Shown here: in pieces, positions 6,739 to 14,805 of the stretch
Numbering within the stretch: position 1 is the stretch's first letter
Layout: every line of letters begins with the position of its first letter
Assembly (NCBI GenBank): GCA_021738605.1
Contig: JAIPBY010000013.1
Coordinates: 1 to 19,355 of the forward strand
Source: Chitinophagaceae bacterium
GTDB taxonomy: Bacteria; Bacteroidota; Bacteroidia; Chitinophagales; Chitinophagaceae
Length of the DNA: 19,355 nucleotides
Reading direction: 5' to 3'
The notes under the pieces: generated by a model
The model's input: the letters and a program-made list of their open reading frames with translations, nothing else
Told to the model about the DNA's origin: nothing
Databases searched by the model: none
Program-made: the position numbers and the translations under genes

Positions 6739-7830
6739 ATGCAGGAGGTATTGAACAAGACATTTCTTGACAACAGCTTTAAGGATTACCTGATGGTATT
6801 CGGTTTTATTTTCAGTGTACTTATCCTTCGGAAAGTAGCCAGTAAAAAAATTACAAGGTTGATTTTCTACGCGTTCAGAAAAATGGGCCGAAAAATCAAC
6901 GAAAAAGAATTTTTTGACCTGGTGCTAGCACCGCTGGAGAATTTCGTCTTCTTCTCAGCAACCTATATTGCGTTGAACAGCCTGAATTTCCCAAGAGAGT
7001 TTGGCTTCAAGATCATGAAAGTCAAGTCCGATGTATTGCTTGACAGGATGGCTTCAGGCGTTCTGATCTATTTCTTTTTTCATACCCTGTTGCGGGTCAC
7101 TGATTACCTGGCCATCGTCATGGAAAAAAAAGCAAAGTCCACAGAGGATTACAGTGATGACCAGTTGATCATATTTTTCAGGGAATTCCTGAAGGTTATT
7201 TTGATCATTGTTTGTATTCTGGTGATGATCCGGTATGTATTCAACCAAGACATCACAAAGTTATTGGCGGGTTTGAGCATTGTGGGTGCTGCCATTGCCC
7301 TTGCTGCAAAGGAAAGCATCGAAAACCTGATTGCCTCTTTCATCATTTTCTTTGATAGGCCGTTTACCGTTGGAGATTTCCTTAAAGTGCAGCAGGTTAG
7401 TGGAACAGTGGAAAAAATTGGATTGAGAAGCACCAGGGTAAGAACCATAGACGGAACGTATATAACCATTCCCAACAAGCAGATGGTAGATAGTGTAGTA
7501 GACAATTTCTCCCTGCGAAACAAATGCCGTTTTGAATTGGTATTGGCCTTGGACCCATGCGCTACAGTTGATCAGTTAAGGCAGGTCGTAAAGGAAATGG
7601 ATGAAAAATTGGATTATCCTGAACTGGAAGCCAAAACAATCTTGCTCAGTGATATCCGGATCGATGCCTATATCATTACCATTGAATGCATAACAGGGGT
7701 TATCAGTATCGCAGACTTCAATGCACTAAAACAAAAGCTGAATTTTGAGGTATTGCGATTGATGGAAACCAATGGAATAGCGGTTGCAGGAAAAGAACGG
7801 TTGATCAATACAACCCTAAGACAGTCCTGA
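6739..7830 (+). CDS. MscS-family mechanosensitive ion channel
   Basis: A membrane channel that opens under tension and lets solutes out on osmotic downshock. The 363 residues have probable membrane segments near 14-33, 62-80, 105-125 and 148-168, then the pore helix. The hallmark is the Gly/Ala-rich pore region G178-L-S-I-V-G-A-A-I-A-L-A-A-K191, followed by E-S-I-E-N-L and F-F-D-R-P-F-T-V-G-D-F (204-214), which opens the beta domain. The rest matches the cytoplasmic beta and alpha/beta parts, including I-P-N-K-Q. It is longer than the 286-residue E. coli MscS because of extra N-terminal helices. Start: the ATG at 6739, 7 bp after the upstream stop; longer in-frame starts would overlap that gene. 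The last 15 bp overlap the end of the convergent merR-like gene. Confidence 0.94.
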   Translation: MQEVLNKTFLDNSFKDYLMVFGFIFSVLILRKVASKKITRLIFYAFRKMGRKINEKEFFDLVLAPLENFVFFSATYIALNSLNFPREFGFKIMKVKSDVLLDRMASGVLIYFFFHTLLRVTDYLAIVMEKKAKSTEDYSDDQLIIFFREFLKVILIIVCILVMIRYVFNQDITKLLAGLSIVGAAIALAAKESIENLIASFIIFFDRPFTVGDFLKVQQVSGTVEKIGLRSTRVRTIDGTYITIPNKQMVDSVVDNFSLRNKCRFELVLALDPCATVDQLRQVVKEMDEKLDYPELEAKTILLSDIRIDAYIITIECITGVISIADFNALKQKLNFEVLRLMETNGIAVAGKERLINTTLRQS

Positions 7831-8397
7831 TTTTAATTCGAGCAACATCGCCCGGATATTTTTGAGGCTTTCAATGGCCTCGAAGCGTTCGTTTACTTTT
7901 TTTCCACTTTTGATAAATGATTTAGCTCCACTGATGGTATATTTTCTTTCTTTCAAAAGAAAATAAATGAGCTTGAGGTTTTTTACATCATCGGGCCTGA
8001 AAAACCGGTCTCCTTTCCTGTTCTTCCTGGGCTTTAAGATGTCAAATTCATTTTCCCAAAAACGGATCAGGGATATATTTACCCTGAACATGGCGGCTAC
8101 TTCACCGATGGGATAGTATTGTTTGCTGTAAAGAATGCTGTCTTCTGGGATATCCAGCATGGTAATGTCTGTTAATTTCTTGACAGCTTGGGGCCTGCCT
8201 TTTTTTGCCTTTTTCAGTGCTGGTGCTGAGGCAATATCAACAACAACCACTTGTTCTGTGGTCTCGGGCCCTTCAATAGAAGGTTCTTCCACCACCTGGG
8301 CAGGAGGGGCAATCTTATATGACTTTCTTTTTGACTCGGCCGGTTTACCGGTCAGCTTGATGGGTTCACCGCCAAATAGGTCTAATTGCTGAAGCAT
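7816..8397 (-). CDS. MerR-family DNA-binding protein with a long unstructured N-terminus
   Basis: A probable transcription regulator. Residues 95-152 form the MerR winged helix: Y-P-I-G-E-V-A-A-M-F (95-104), S-L-I-R-F-W-E-N-E-F (109-118) and the wing with R-F-F-R-P-D-D-V. A helical part follows to residue 193. There is no effector-binding domain and there are no metal-binding cysteines, so it is not a metal sensor of the classic type. Residues 1-90 look disordered, with a basic K-K-A-K-K-G-R-P stretch (62-69) resembling an AT-hook core. The extreme N-terminus has Q4-L-D-L-F8, the consensus sliding-clamp binding pentapeptide. Similar MerR proteins often lie beside an M23 peptidase and alaS in Bacteroidota, from memory. 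Start: the ATG at 8397-8395, 57 bp downstream of the M23 stop on the same strand. Confidence 0.9.
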   Translation of the reverse strand: MLQQLDLFGGEPIKLTGKPAESKRKSYKIAPPAQVVEEPSIEGPETTEQVVVVDIASAPALKKAKKGRPQAVKKLTDITMLDIPEDSILYSKQYYPIGEVAAMFRVNISLIRFWENEFDILKPRKNRKGDRFFRPDDVKNLKLIYFLLKERKYTISGAKSFIKSGKKVNERFEAIESLKNIRAMLLELKSGLS

Positions 8398-8402
8398 TGT
8401 AG

Positions 8403-8410
8403 CGAAATTA
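8403..8410 (-). promoter_or_regulatory. -7-like element for the MerR-like gene
   Basis: On the minus strand this reads TAATTTCG, one mismatch from TAnnTTTG, and ends 5 nt before the start codon. No -33 element at the right distance was found. It could give the regulator its own nearly leaderless transcript besides read-through from the M23 gene. Confidence 0.25.
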
Positions 8411-8454
8411 GGAACTAATTTTTTTGTGTTGTGGCTGAGTTATGCACAACTGTA

Positions 8455-9426
8455 TCAATCAAATGACTGGTTGCGGGAGGCAGCCAGTTTCAGGATCTGC
8501 TGGTACTGCTCAGGGGTAAGGTCATTATAGAAGAAATAAATGGGATCCAATCGCTTCCTCCCTTTGAAAACCTCATAGTGAAGATGGGAGCCCGTTGATT
8601 TGCCTGTACTGCCAACATAGCCAATGACTTCACCCCTTTTCACCCTTTGACCTCTTTTGGCTTTTATCCTTGACATATGGCCATAAAGGGTGCTATAAGA
8701 ATAGCCATGCTGGATGACAATATGGTTGCCATAACCATTGCCGAGGTTTCCGGCTGTTTGCACGGTACCTTCTGCGGTTGCATAGATCGGCGTACCTTGT
8801 GGTGCACTGAAATCAAGTCCTGGATGAAATTTGACAGTTTTGTAAACCGGGTCAATCCTGTATCCAAAACCCGAAGATAGCCTGTTAAGGTCTCGGTTGC
8901 TCAAGGGTTGAATCGCAGGTGTGCTGGCCAAGAGTTTTTCTTTGTTCTTGATCATTTTCTCAATTTCCTTATACGAACCTTCCTGGTTGGTAATCCTGTT
9001 GTAGATGGTGTTGAGCGTATTGTATATACCCTCTGTCATTTCACTGTTTTCCATTCCGGCCACAAGCTGCAACTCCTTCTTGGATTCTATCTGTTTTGCC
9101 CTTGCACTATCGGGGATGGGGGTGGCTTCGAAAACCGATCGATAAACCTCATTGTCTCTTCTTTCCAACAATTTTAGCCTGTCATCAATATCCCGGTAGC
9201 GGTCTGCATAGATTTTGTTGACCTCTTCAGCCCTTTCAAGCTGCACTTTTAGGATTTTTTCCTTTGGGGAATCAACGAACCTGAAGGCAATGGCCACAAT
9301 GATCAATCCGGTAACGATGGCAGTAGAGATGAAGGCCAATACCCTCAACAATGCCACCCTGAGTGGCACAACCTGCTTCTCATAGCGAAGCGTGTGGGTA
9401 TTATAATAATATTTGATCTTCTTCAT
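8455..9426 (-). CDS. Membrane-anchored M23-family peptidase (LytM/peptidoglycan endopeptidase type)
   Basis: Probably cuts peptide cross-links in peptidoglycan in the periplasm. The 323 residues comprise a basic N-terminus, one membrane segment (about 30-50), a helical and probably coiled-coil region rich in Glu, Lys and Arg (about 53-180), and a C-terminal LytM domain. The zinc site is complete: H201-P-G-L-D205 and H281-L-H283, with H201, D205 and H283 as ligands and H250 (in Y-G-H-M) as a catalytic histidine. It should therefore be an active enzyme rather than an activator such as EnvC or NlpD, which lack these residues. Start: M-K-K-I-K-Y-Y at 9426. A longer frame begins at 9477, but its start codon overlaps the promoter element at 9475-9482. 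The MerR-like gene lies downstream and alaS is divergent. Confidence 0.92.
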   Translation of the reverse strand: MKKIKYYYNTHTLRYEKQVVPLRVALLRVLAFISTAIVTGLIIVAIAFRFVDSPKEKILKVQLERAEEVNKIYADRYRDIDDRLKLLERRDNEVYRSVFEATPIPDSARAKQIESKKELQLVAGMENSEMTEGIYNTLNTIYNRITNQEGSYKEIEKMIKNKEKLLASTPAIQPLSNRDLNRLSSGFGYRIDPVYKTVKFHPGLDFSAPQGTPIYATAEGTVQTAGNLGNGYGNHIVIQHGYSYSTLYGHMSRIKAKRGQRVKRGEVIGYVGSTGKSTGSHLHYEVFKGRKRLDPIYFFYNDLTPEQYQQILKLAASRNQSFD

Positions 9427-9450
9427 CCGCTGCCCATCTTTTAAAAAATG

Positions 9451-9458
9451 TATTTTTG
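9451..9458 (+). promoter_or_regulatory. Probable -7 promoter element for alaS
   Basis: TATTTTTG is an exact TAnnTTTG match, 65 nt before the alaS start codon. The predicted leader is about 60 nt. No clear -33 TTG is present at the usual spacing. The element lies within the predicted leader of the divergent M23 gene. Confidence 0.45.
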
Positions 9459-9474
9459 CTGGCCTTGCGAATTG

Positions 9475-9482
9475 CAAATATA
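9475..9482 (-). promoter_or_regulatory. Probable -7 promoter element for the M23 peptidase gene
   Basis: On the minus strand this reads TATATTTG, an exact TAnnTTTG match, 48 nt before the chosen start at 9426. It faces the alaS element at 9451-9458, so each promoter would be transcribed through by the other. No -33 element at normal spacing was found. Confidence 0.45.
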
Positions 9483-9510
9483 AACCATTGATCCAAGACG
9501 GATCCCTATA

Positions 9511-9516
9511 AAAGGA
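9511..9516 (+). promoter_or_regulatory. Shine-Dalgarno-like site of alaS
   Basis: AAAGGA ends 7 nt before the ATG at 9524, a spacing suited to pairing with 16S rRNA. Most other genes here lack such a site, as is usual in Bacteroidota, so it supports this start. Confidence 0.45.
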
Positions 9517-9523
9517 TTAAGAA

Positions 9524-12151
9524 ATGACATCAGCGGAGATTAGAAACAAGTTTTTGAAATTTTTTGAAGGTAAAGGACACCATATTGTTCCCTCAGCACC
9601 CATTGTATTGAAGGATGATCCCACCCTTTTGTTCACCAATGCTGGGATGAACCAGTTCAAGGATTATTTTCTGGGAAATAAGCCTGCACCCTATAAAAGG
9701 GCGGTTGATACGCAAAAATGCCTGCGTGTAAGTGGAAAGCACAACGACCTGGAAGAGGTCGGTGTTGATACCTACCACCATACCATGTTTGAAATGCTGG
9801 GCAACTGGAGCTTTGGTGACTATTTCAAAAAAGAGGCTATTTCTTGGAGCTGGGAGCTGTTGACTGAAGTATATGGCATTGACAAGGACCGCCTCTATGC
9901 CACAGTTTTTGAAGGCGATGCAAAAGAAAACATCCCCGCCTCAAGTATCGCCTTGGGTATTTGGAAGGAACTGCTGCCAGAAGATCATATCGTTTTAGGC
10001 AACAAGAAAGATAATTTTTGGGAAATGGGAGACACAGGCCCCTGTGGCCCTTGCAGTGAAATTCATGTGGATTGCAGGTCTGCGGAAGAAAGGGCTGCCG
10101 TACCCGGCCATCTCTTGGTCAACAAAGACCATCCACAGGTCATTGAGATCTGGAACAATGTATTCATCCAATACAACCGTTTGAAGGATGGAACACTGCA
10201 ACCCCTTGCGGCTACCCATGTGGATACAGGAATGGGCCTTGAGCGCCTGGTCCGCGTTTTGCAAGGGAAGTCTTCCAATTATGACACTGATATTTTTTCA
10301 GGCTCCATACAAACTGCACAAGTAATCTCTGGTAAAAAATATACTGCCGGAGACTCAAAACAAGATGTGGCATTCAGGGTTTTGGCAGACCATATACGGG
10401 CCATTGCTTTTACCATTGCTGATGGTCAGCTGCCATCAAATACAGGAGCAGGGTACGTGATCAGAAGAATACTGCGCAGGGCTGTACGGTATTATTATTC
10501 CTATCTGGACGTAAAGGAACCCATGCTGCATCAATTGTTGCCAGGATTGGCTGAGCAGTTCAATGAAGTTTTTCCTGAACTGCAGGCCCAGCTGGGATTC
10601 ATTGCAAAAGTGGTGAAAGAAGAGGAGGAAACATTCCTGCGCACATTGGGCAAGGGATTGAAAAAGATTGATGATATTCTTGAACAGGCAAAACAAACAG
10701 GCACCATTGATGGCGCTGCCGCATTTGAATTGTACGATACCTATGGCTTCCCCATCGACCTTACCCGTTTGATTGCTTTGGAGCAGGAAGTATTGGTAGA
10801 CGAAGAGGGTTTTGAGCGCGAAATGCAGGTTCAGAAAAACCGTAGCCGTGCTGCAACCGTATCAGATGTTGACGACTGGGTAGAAGTCTCAGGTCAGGCC
10901 ATTGCTGAAAATGCATTTGTCGGATATGATGAATTGTCATGCAGTACCCATTTGCTGCGGTATAGAAAGGTAACGGCAAAAGGGCAAACCAATTTTCAGG
11001 TAGTGCTGGAGCAGACTCCGTTTTATGCAGAGAGTGGCGGCCAGGTCGGGGATACCGGAACCATTACCATGGGTGATCATGTGATGGAGGTGATCAACAC
11101 CAAAAAAGAAAATGACCTGATTGTCCATACCGTGTCGGCATTGCCTGAAACAGTTGCTCCTGCTGTTTTTGCTGCCGTCAATACCAACAGGAGAAAAGAA
11201 ATCACCAATCACCATACCCTTACCCATTTATTGCATGCAGCGTTACGCAGTGTGTTGGGAACCCATGTGGCGCAAAAAGGATCATTGGTTTCAAGTGATG
11301 GCATGCGTTTTGATTTTTCGCATTTTGCAAAAATGACAGACGAGGAATTGGCAGCCGTTACGGCGATGGTCAATGCGAAGATCCGTGAAAATATTCCTGT
11401 TATCATCAGGGAAATGGACAAGGAAGAAGCCATGAAACTAGGTGCCATGGCACTTTTTGGAGAAAAATACGGCCACAAGGTCAGGGTGGTTACCATTGAT
11501 CCTGCATACTCGATTGAACTCTGTGGAGGTACACATGTTTCTCAAACAGGAGCGCTGGGTCAATGCATGATCGTATCCGAGTCAGGTGTGGCTGCTGGTG
11601 TTCGCCGCATTGAAGCTGTTTGTGGTATTGCAGCAGACCATAAACACCTGGAAGAGCAACACCTGCTAAAACAAGTCAGCACATTGCTCAAGAATCCACG
11701 TGAGTTGGTGCGTTCTATCGAACAACACCTGGAGGAATTGTCAGCGATCAAAAAACAGTTGGAGCAGACAGAGAACAGGTTGCTGGGGTATTTGAAGACA
11801 GAACTGATGCAGAAATCAGAAGCAGTCAATGGTATCAATTTTATTGGCGTCATCACAGAAGCCTCTTCCTCTGATTCTCTAAAAAAATTATGCAATGATC
11901 TACGGACCACCTATTCTTATACCCTTGTTGTCCTGGCGGCAAATATAGCGGGTAAGCCTGCTGTAGCAGTTGGCCTTTCGGACACCCTGGTTACTGAAAA
12001 AGGCCTGGATGCAGTGGCAATCATCAAGACCCATGTTGCTGGTCATATCAAAGGTGGTGGAGGTGGACAAAAATCCCTGGCATCAGCAGGAGGACAGGAA
12101 GCGAGTGGTTTGGAGGCTGCCATTGCTGCCATTAAAAATTCACTGGTTTGA
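9524..12151 (+). CDS. alaS: Alanine--tRNA ligase
   Basis: Charges tRNA-Ala in the cytoplasm and clears mischarged Ser- and Gly-tRNA-Ala. The 875 residues match the usual bacterial length and all domains are present. The class II catalytic core begins with R-N-K-F-L-K-F-F-E-G-K-G-H near residue 7, includes the L-F-T-N-A-G-M-N-Q-F-K-D stretch, and carries motif 3 at about residues 235-245 (G-M-G-L-E-R-L). The editing domain shows H564-T-L-T-H568 and C667-G-G-T-H671, the four zinc ligands. The C-Ala/DHHA1 end has a glycine-rich run (about 844-850, K-G-G-G-G-G-Q). No residue of these motifs is missing. The start is supported by AAAGGA at 9511. The next gene, gatB, begins 45 bp later on the same strand. 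Confidence 0.98.
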   Translation: MTSAEIRNKFLKFFEGKGHHIVPSAPIVLKDDPTLLFTNAGMNQFKDYFLGNKPAPYKRAVDTQKCLRVSGKHNDLEEVGVDTYHHTMFEMLGNWSFGDYFKKEAISWSWELLTEVYGIDKDRLYATVFEGDAKENIPASSIALGIWKELLPEDHIVLGNKKDNFWEMGDTGPCGPCSEIHVDCRSAEERAAVPGHLLVNKDHPQVIEIWNNVFIQYNRLKDGTLQPLAATHVDTGMGLERLVRVLQGKSSNYDTDIFSGSIQTAQVISGKKYTAGDSKQDVAFRVLADHIRAIAFTIADGQLPSNTGAGYVIRRILRRAVRYYYSYLDVKEPMLHQLLPGLAEQFNEVFPELQAQLGFIAKVVKEEEETFLRTLGKGLKKIDDILEQAKQTGTIDGAAAFELYDTYGFPIDLTRLIALEQEVLVDEEGFEREMQVQKNRSRAATVSDVDDWVEVSGQAIAENAFVGYDELSCSTHLLRYRKVTAKGQTNFQVVLEQTPFYAESGGQVGDTGTITMGDHVMEVINTKKENDLIVHTVSALPETVAPAVFAAVNTNRRKEITNHHTLTHLLHAALRSVLGTHVAQKGSLVSSDGMRFDFSHFAKMTDEELAAVTAMVNAKIRENIPVIIREMDKEEAMKLGAMALFGEKYGHKVRVVTIDPAYSIELCGGTHVSQTGALGQCMIVSESGVAAGVRRIEAVCGIAADHKHLEEQHLLKQVSTLLKNPRELVRSIEQHLEELSAIKKQLEQTENRLLGYLKTELMQKSEAVNGINFIGVITEASSSDSLKKLCNDLRTTYSYTLVVLAANIAGKPAVAVGLSDTLVTEKGLDAVAIIKTHVAGHIKGGGGGQKSLASAGGQEASGLEAAIAAIKNSLV

Positions 12152-12196
12152 TGCAATGGTCCTTTAACTTTATCTCATTTGAAATCAAGCAATACA

Positions 12197-13657
12197 ATGT
12201 CGGAAGACCTGACAATAAAATATGAAGCAGTAATCGGACTTGAAGTGCATGCACAATTGCAAACAAAAAGCAAGTTGTTTGCAGGAGATGCTGCAGCTTT
12301 TGGGGCAGGTCCCAATACCCATGTCAGCGCGATTACGCTTGGCCATCCTGGCACGTTGCCCAGGATGAACAAGGCTGCCATTGAGCATGCCATCAGCATG
12401 GGCCTGGTCTGTCATTGCACCATTGAAAAATACAATTACTTCGCAAGGAAAAATTATTTTTATCCTGATCTGCCCAAAGGCTATCAGATCTCACAGCATA
12501 CCACACCCATTTGCAGTGGTGGCTTTGTAAGCATCAATACTTCAACAGGTCGGCGTGATATTCAACTAACGAGAATACACATGGAAGAAGATGCGGGCAA
12601 AAGCATTCATGACCAGCATGATGGGCTGACATTGCTGGATTACAACCGTGCCGGTGTTCCCCTGATTGAAATTGTTACAGATCCTGTTCTGCACAGTGCC
12701 GAAGAGGCTTCTGCCTACTTGACACAGGTCAGAAAGCTGGTCAGGTGGATAGGAATTTGTGACGGGAACATGGAAGAGGGAAGCCTGCGTTGCGATGCCA
12801 ATATCTCAGTCAGGCCAAGAGGTAGTAAGGTTCTGGGAACCCGGGTGGAAGTGAAAAACCTCAACTCGATCAGGCATCTCCGGCATGCGATTGAAATAGA
12901 GATTACCCGTTTGTCTGCCATGTGTGAAAAGGGTGAGACCATTGTGCAGGAAACCAGGAGCTATGATGCAGACAGGGGCATCACTTTTTCTATCAGAACA
13001 AAAGAAGATGCGGATGATTACCGTTACTTTCCTGAGCCAGATCTTGCCCCTTTTAAATTCACCGATGCGTTTATTGATGGCTTAAGAGATGCGCTTCCTT
13101 CCCTTCCTGAGGAAAGGGCAATCCAATACGTGGAGGCTTATGGTCTGACCAACTATGACGCAGAACAATTGACAGAGGACAAAGATCTGAGTGATCTTTT
13201 TGAAAAAATTGCCGCTTCAACGCCACATAAAAAAAACCTGGCTAATTTTCTGATAGGTCCACTGCGCGCCCATCTCAATCTTGTAGACGGTTCCTGGAAT
13301 GATATTGCCATCTCTATAGAAAACTGGCATCATTTGCTGAACCTGGTTGCAGATGGCAAACTAGGCTTTTCCGTTGCTGCCCAAAAGCTTTTGCCCATCA
13401 TGCTCCAAGACAGCAATTCCAGTCCTTTGGCCCTGGCTGCTGCAATGAATTTGCTTCAGGATGCAGGAGATGATGAGATAGGGAATTGGGTACAACAGGT
13501 ACTGGATGCTATGCCGGACAAGGTAGAAGAATACAGAAAAGGAAAAAAAGGGTTGATAGGTTTGTTTGTGGGTGAAGTTAAAAAAATATCAAAGGGGAAA
13601 GCAGATCCCAAAACTACAACGGAACTCCTCAGTGCACATTTAAATAAAAAACAATAG
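12197..13657 (+). CDS. gatB: Aspartyl/glutamyl-tRNA(Asn/Gln) amidotransferase subunit B
   Basis: The kinase/transamidase subunit of GatCAB, which converts Glu-tRNA-Gln (and Asp-tRNA-Asn) to the amidated forms. The 486 residues include the signature G-L-E-V-H-A-Q-L near the start, R-K-N-Y-F-Y-P-D-L-P-K-G-Y-Q, H-M-E-E-D-A-G-K, E-E-G-S-L-R-C-D-A-N-I-S and D-D-Y-R-Y-F-P-E-P-D-L. The C-terminus (about 340-486) is the helical plus YqeY-like domain that binds tRNA, ending with G-K-K-G-L-I-G-L-F-V-G-E. gatA and gatC are not in the window and must lie elsewhere. Start: the ATG at 12197; a TTG at 12179 would add six residues without support. TAACTTTA at 12165-12172 is a weak -7-like match, one base off. 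The TlpA-like gene starts 1 bp after the stop. Confidence 0.97.
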   Translation: MSEDLTIKYEAVIGLEVHAQLQTKSKLFAGDAAAFGAGPNTHVSAITLGHPGTLPRMNKAAIEHAISMGLVCHCTIEKYNYFARKNYFYPDLPKGYQISQHTTPICSGGFVSINTSTGRRDIQLTRIHMEEDAGKSIHDQHDGLTLLDYNRAGVPLIEIVTDPVLHSAEEASAYLTQVRKLVRWIGICDGNMEEGSLRCDANISVRPRGSKVLGTRVEVKNLNSIRHLRHAIEIEITRLSAMCEKGETIVQETRSYDADRGITFSIRTKEDADDYRYFPEPDLAPFKFTDAFIDGLRDALPSLPEERAIQYVEAYGLTNYDAEQLTEDKDLSDLFEKIAASTPHKKNLANFLIGPLRAHLNLVDGSWNDIAISIENWHHLLNLVADGKLGFSVAAQKLLPIMLQDSNSSPLALAAAMNLLQDAGDDEIGNWVQQVLDAMPDKVEEYRKGKKGLIGLFVGEVKKISKGKADPKTTTELLSAHLNKKQ

Positions 13658-13658
13658 C

Positions 13659-14783
13659 ATGAAAAAAATCTTGATGGCAATCACAATGCTGGTTTTCCTT
13701 GCTGCTGCATCCTGCAAGCGCACAGAAAAAAATGTCAGCTTCAATTTCACCGTTGACAGCAATACTGAAAAACAGGCTGTTTACCTGGACCTGATTGAGT
13801 TGGAAGGAAAACCTATCACCATGGATACTGCCATTGCTGAAATGGGGAAGGCCGTTTTTGTGCTAAAGGGTGGGGCAGTTGATCCTGAGGCATTGTACAG
13901 GGTGAGGTTTGAAAAAACCCAGGCTTATTTTCTGGTGATTCCTGACAAAATATCCATCATTGTTACGGCAGACCTCAAAAGCCCCGACTTGTTTTCAAGC
14001 AATTCTGATGGTAGCATTTCTTTCAAGCTGCTTCTCTCAGGTTTCAATGCAAGGCTTCAGGAAATTGATGCCATCCGCAACGCGATCGTAGCGAAAGGTG
14101 ATGTGATGGACAGCAGCAGGGTAGTGCTTGAAACCAGTTTCCGTGATAAAATCACAGCGGCAGGTTCATTTCTGCTCAATTATGCTGATACAACACAGAC
14201 TCCTGCTGTCGCCATTTATGCACTGGGTATGTCAAGAAACCTGGTTTCACCTGATCAGGTCAAGCCTGCACTCAATGCTATTGCAAAGCGTTTTCCCAAG
14301 TCTAAAAAAATAGCAAAACTCGCAGGAGACCTTGATAACCAAACGGCACCCAAGCAAACAGAGGATCTTGTGGGGAAAGAAGCGCCATTGTTTGAATTGC
14401 CGGATGTAAATGGTAAAACCATTTCTTTGGCATCATTGCGCGGCAAATATGTATTGGTTGATTTTTGGGCGAGCTGGTGCAAACCATGCCGCATGGAAAA
14501 CCCCAATGTAGTAGCAGCTTACCAACAATTCAAGGACAAGAATTTTACTGTGCTGGGTGTTTCTTTGGACAAGGATAAAGACGCCTGGGTAAATGCCATC
14601 AAAGATGATGGTTTGACCTGGGCACATATCAGTGACCTCAAGCAATGGGAGAGTTCAGTGGTACCCCTGTACCAGATTGAAGGAATCCCCTTCAATGTAT
14701 TGCTTGATCCTCAGGGAAAAATCATTGCCAAAGGCCTGCGAGGAGAAGAGCTTCTGGCAAAGCTAACTGAGATCTTGAAGTAA
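13659..14783 (+). CDS. TlpA/ResA-type thiol-disulfide lipoprotein with N-terminal DUF4369-like domain
   Basis: Probably a periplasmic thiol-disulfide oxidoreductase anchored by lipid. The 374 residues start with a lipoprotein signal (basic M-K-K, hydrophobic core, lipobox A16-A-S-C19). The residues after C19 are K-R-T-E rather than an acidic surface-export signal, so the protein may stay facing the periplasm. Residues about 25-125 form a beta-rich domain like the DUF4369 module found in many Bacteroidota TlpA proteins; a helical linker follows. The thioredoxin-like domain (about 235-374) has G-K-E-A-P-L-F-E-L-P, the redox motif W273-C-K-P-C277, and the cis-proline loop E-G-I-P-F-N-V-L-L-D. 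The ATG lies 1 bp after gatB, so it is probably cotranscribed, although no functional link to GatB is evident. Its physiological partner is unknown. Confidence 0.92.
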   Translation: MKKILMAITMLVFLAAASCKRTEKNVSFNFTVDSNTEKQAVYLDLIELEGKPITMDTAIAEMGKAVFVLKGGAVDPEALYRVRFEKTQAYFLVIPDKISIIVTADLKSPDLFSSNSDGSISFKLLLSGFNARLQEIDAIRNAIVAKGDVMDSSRVVLETSFRDKITAAGSFLLNYADTTQTPAVAIYALGMSRNLVSPDQVKPALNAIAKRFPKSKKIAKLAGDLDNQTAPKQTEDLVGKEAPLFELPDVNGKTISLASLRGKYVLVDFWASWCKPCRMENPNVVAAYQQFKDKNFTVLGVSLDKDKDAWVNAIKDDGLTWAHISDLKQWESSVVPLYQIEGIPFNVLLDPQGKIIAKGLRGEELLAKLTEILK

Positions 14784-14805
14784 TTCTTTTTCACTGATAA
14801 GGGCC

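Noticed and set aside
9427..9477. N-terminal extension of the M23 peptidase starting at 9477
   Set aside because: Its start codon falls in the TATATTTG promoter element, and the protein begins naturally at M-K-K-I-K-Y-Y ahead of the membrane segment.
8455..12151. M23, MerR-like and alaS as a possible new system
   Set aside because: From memory this neighbourhood recurs in Bacteroidota and consists of known families; no defence or mobile-element marks are present.
14784..14805. Possible bidirectional terminator between the convergent TlpA-like and MMPL genes
   Set aside because: T-rich runs are present but no inverted repeat that would form a stable stem was found.
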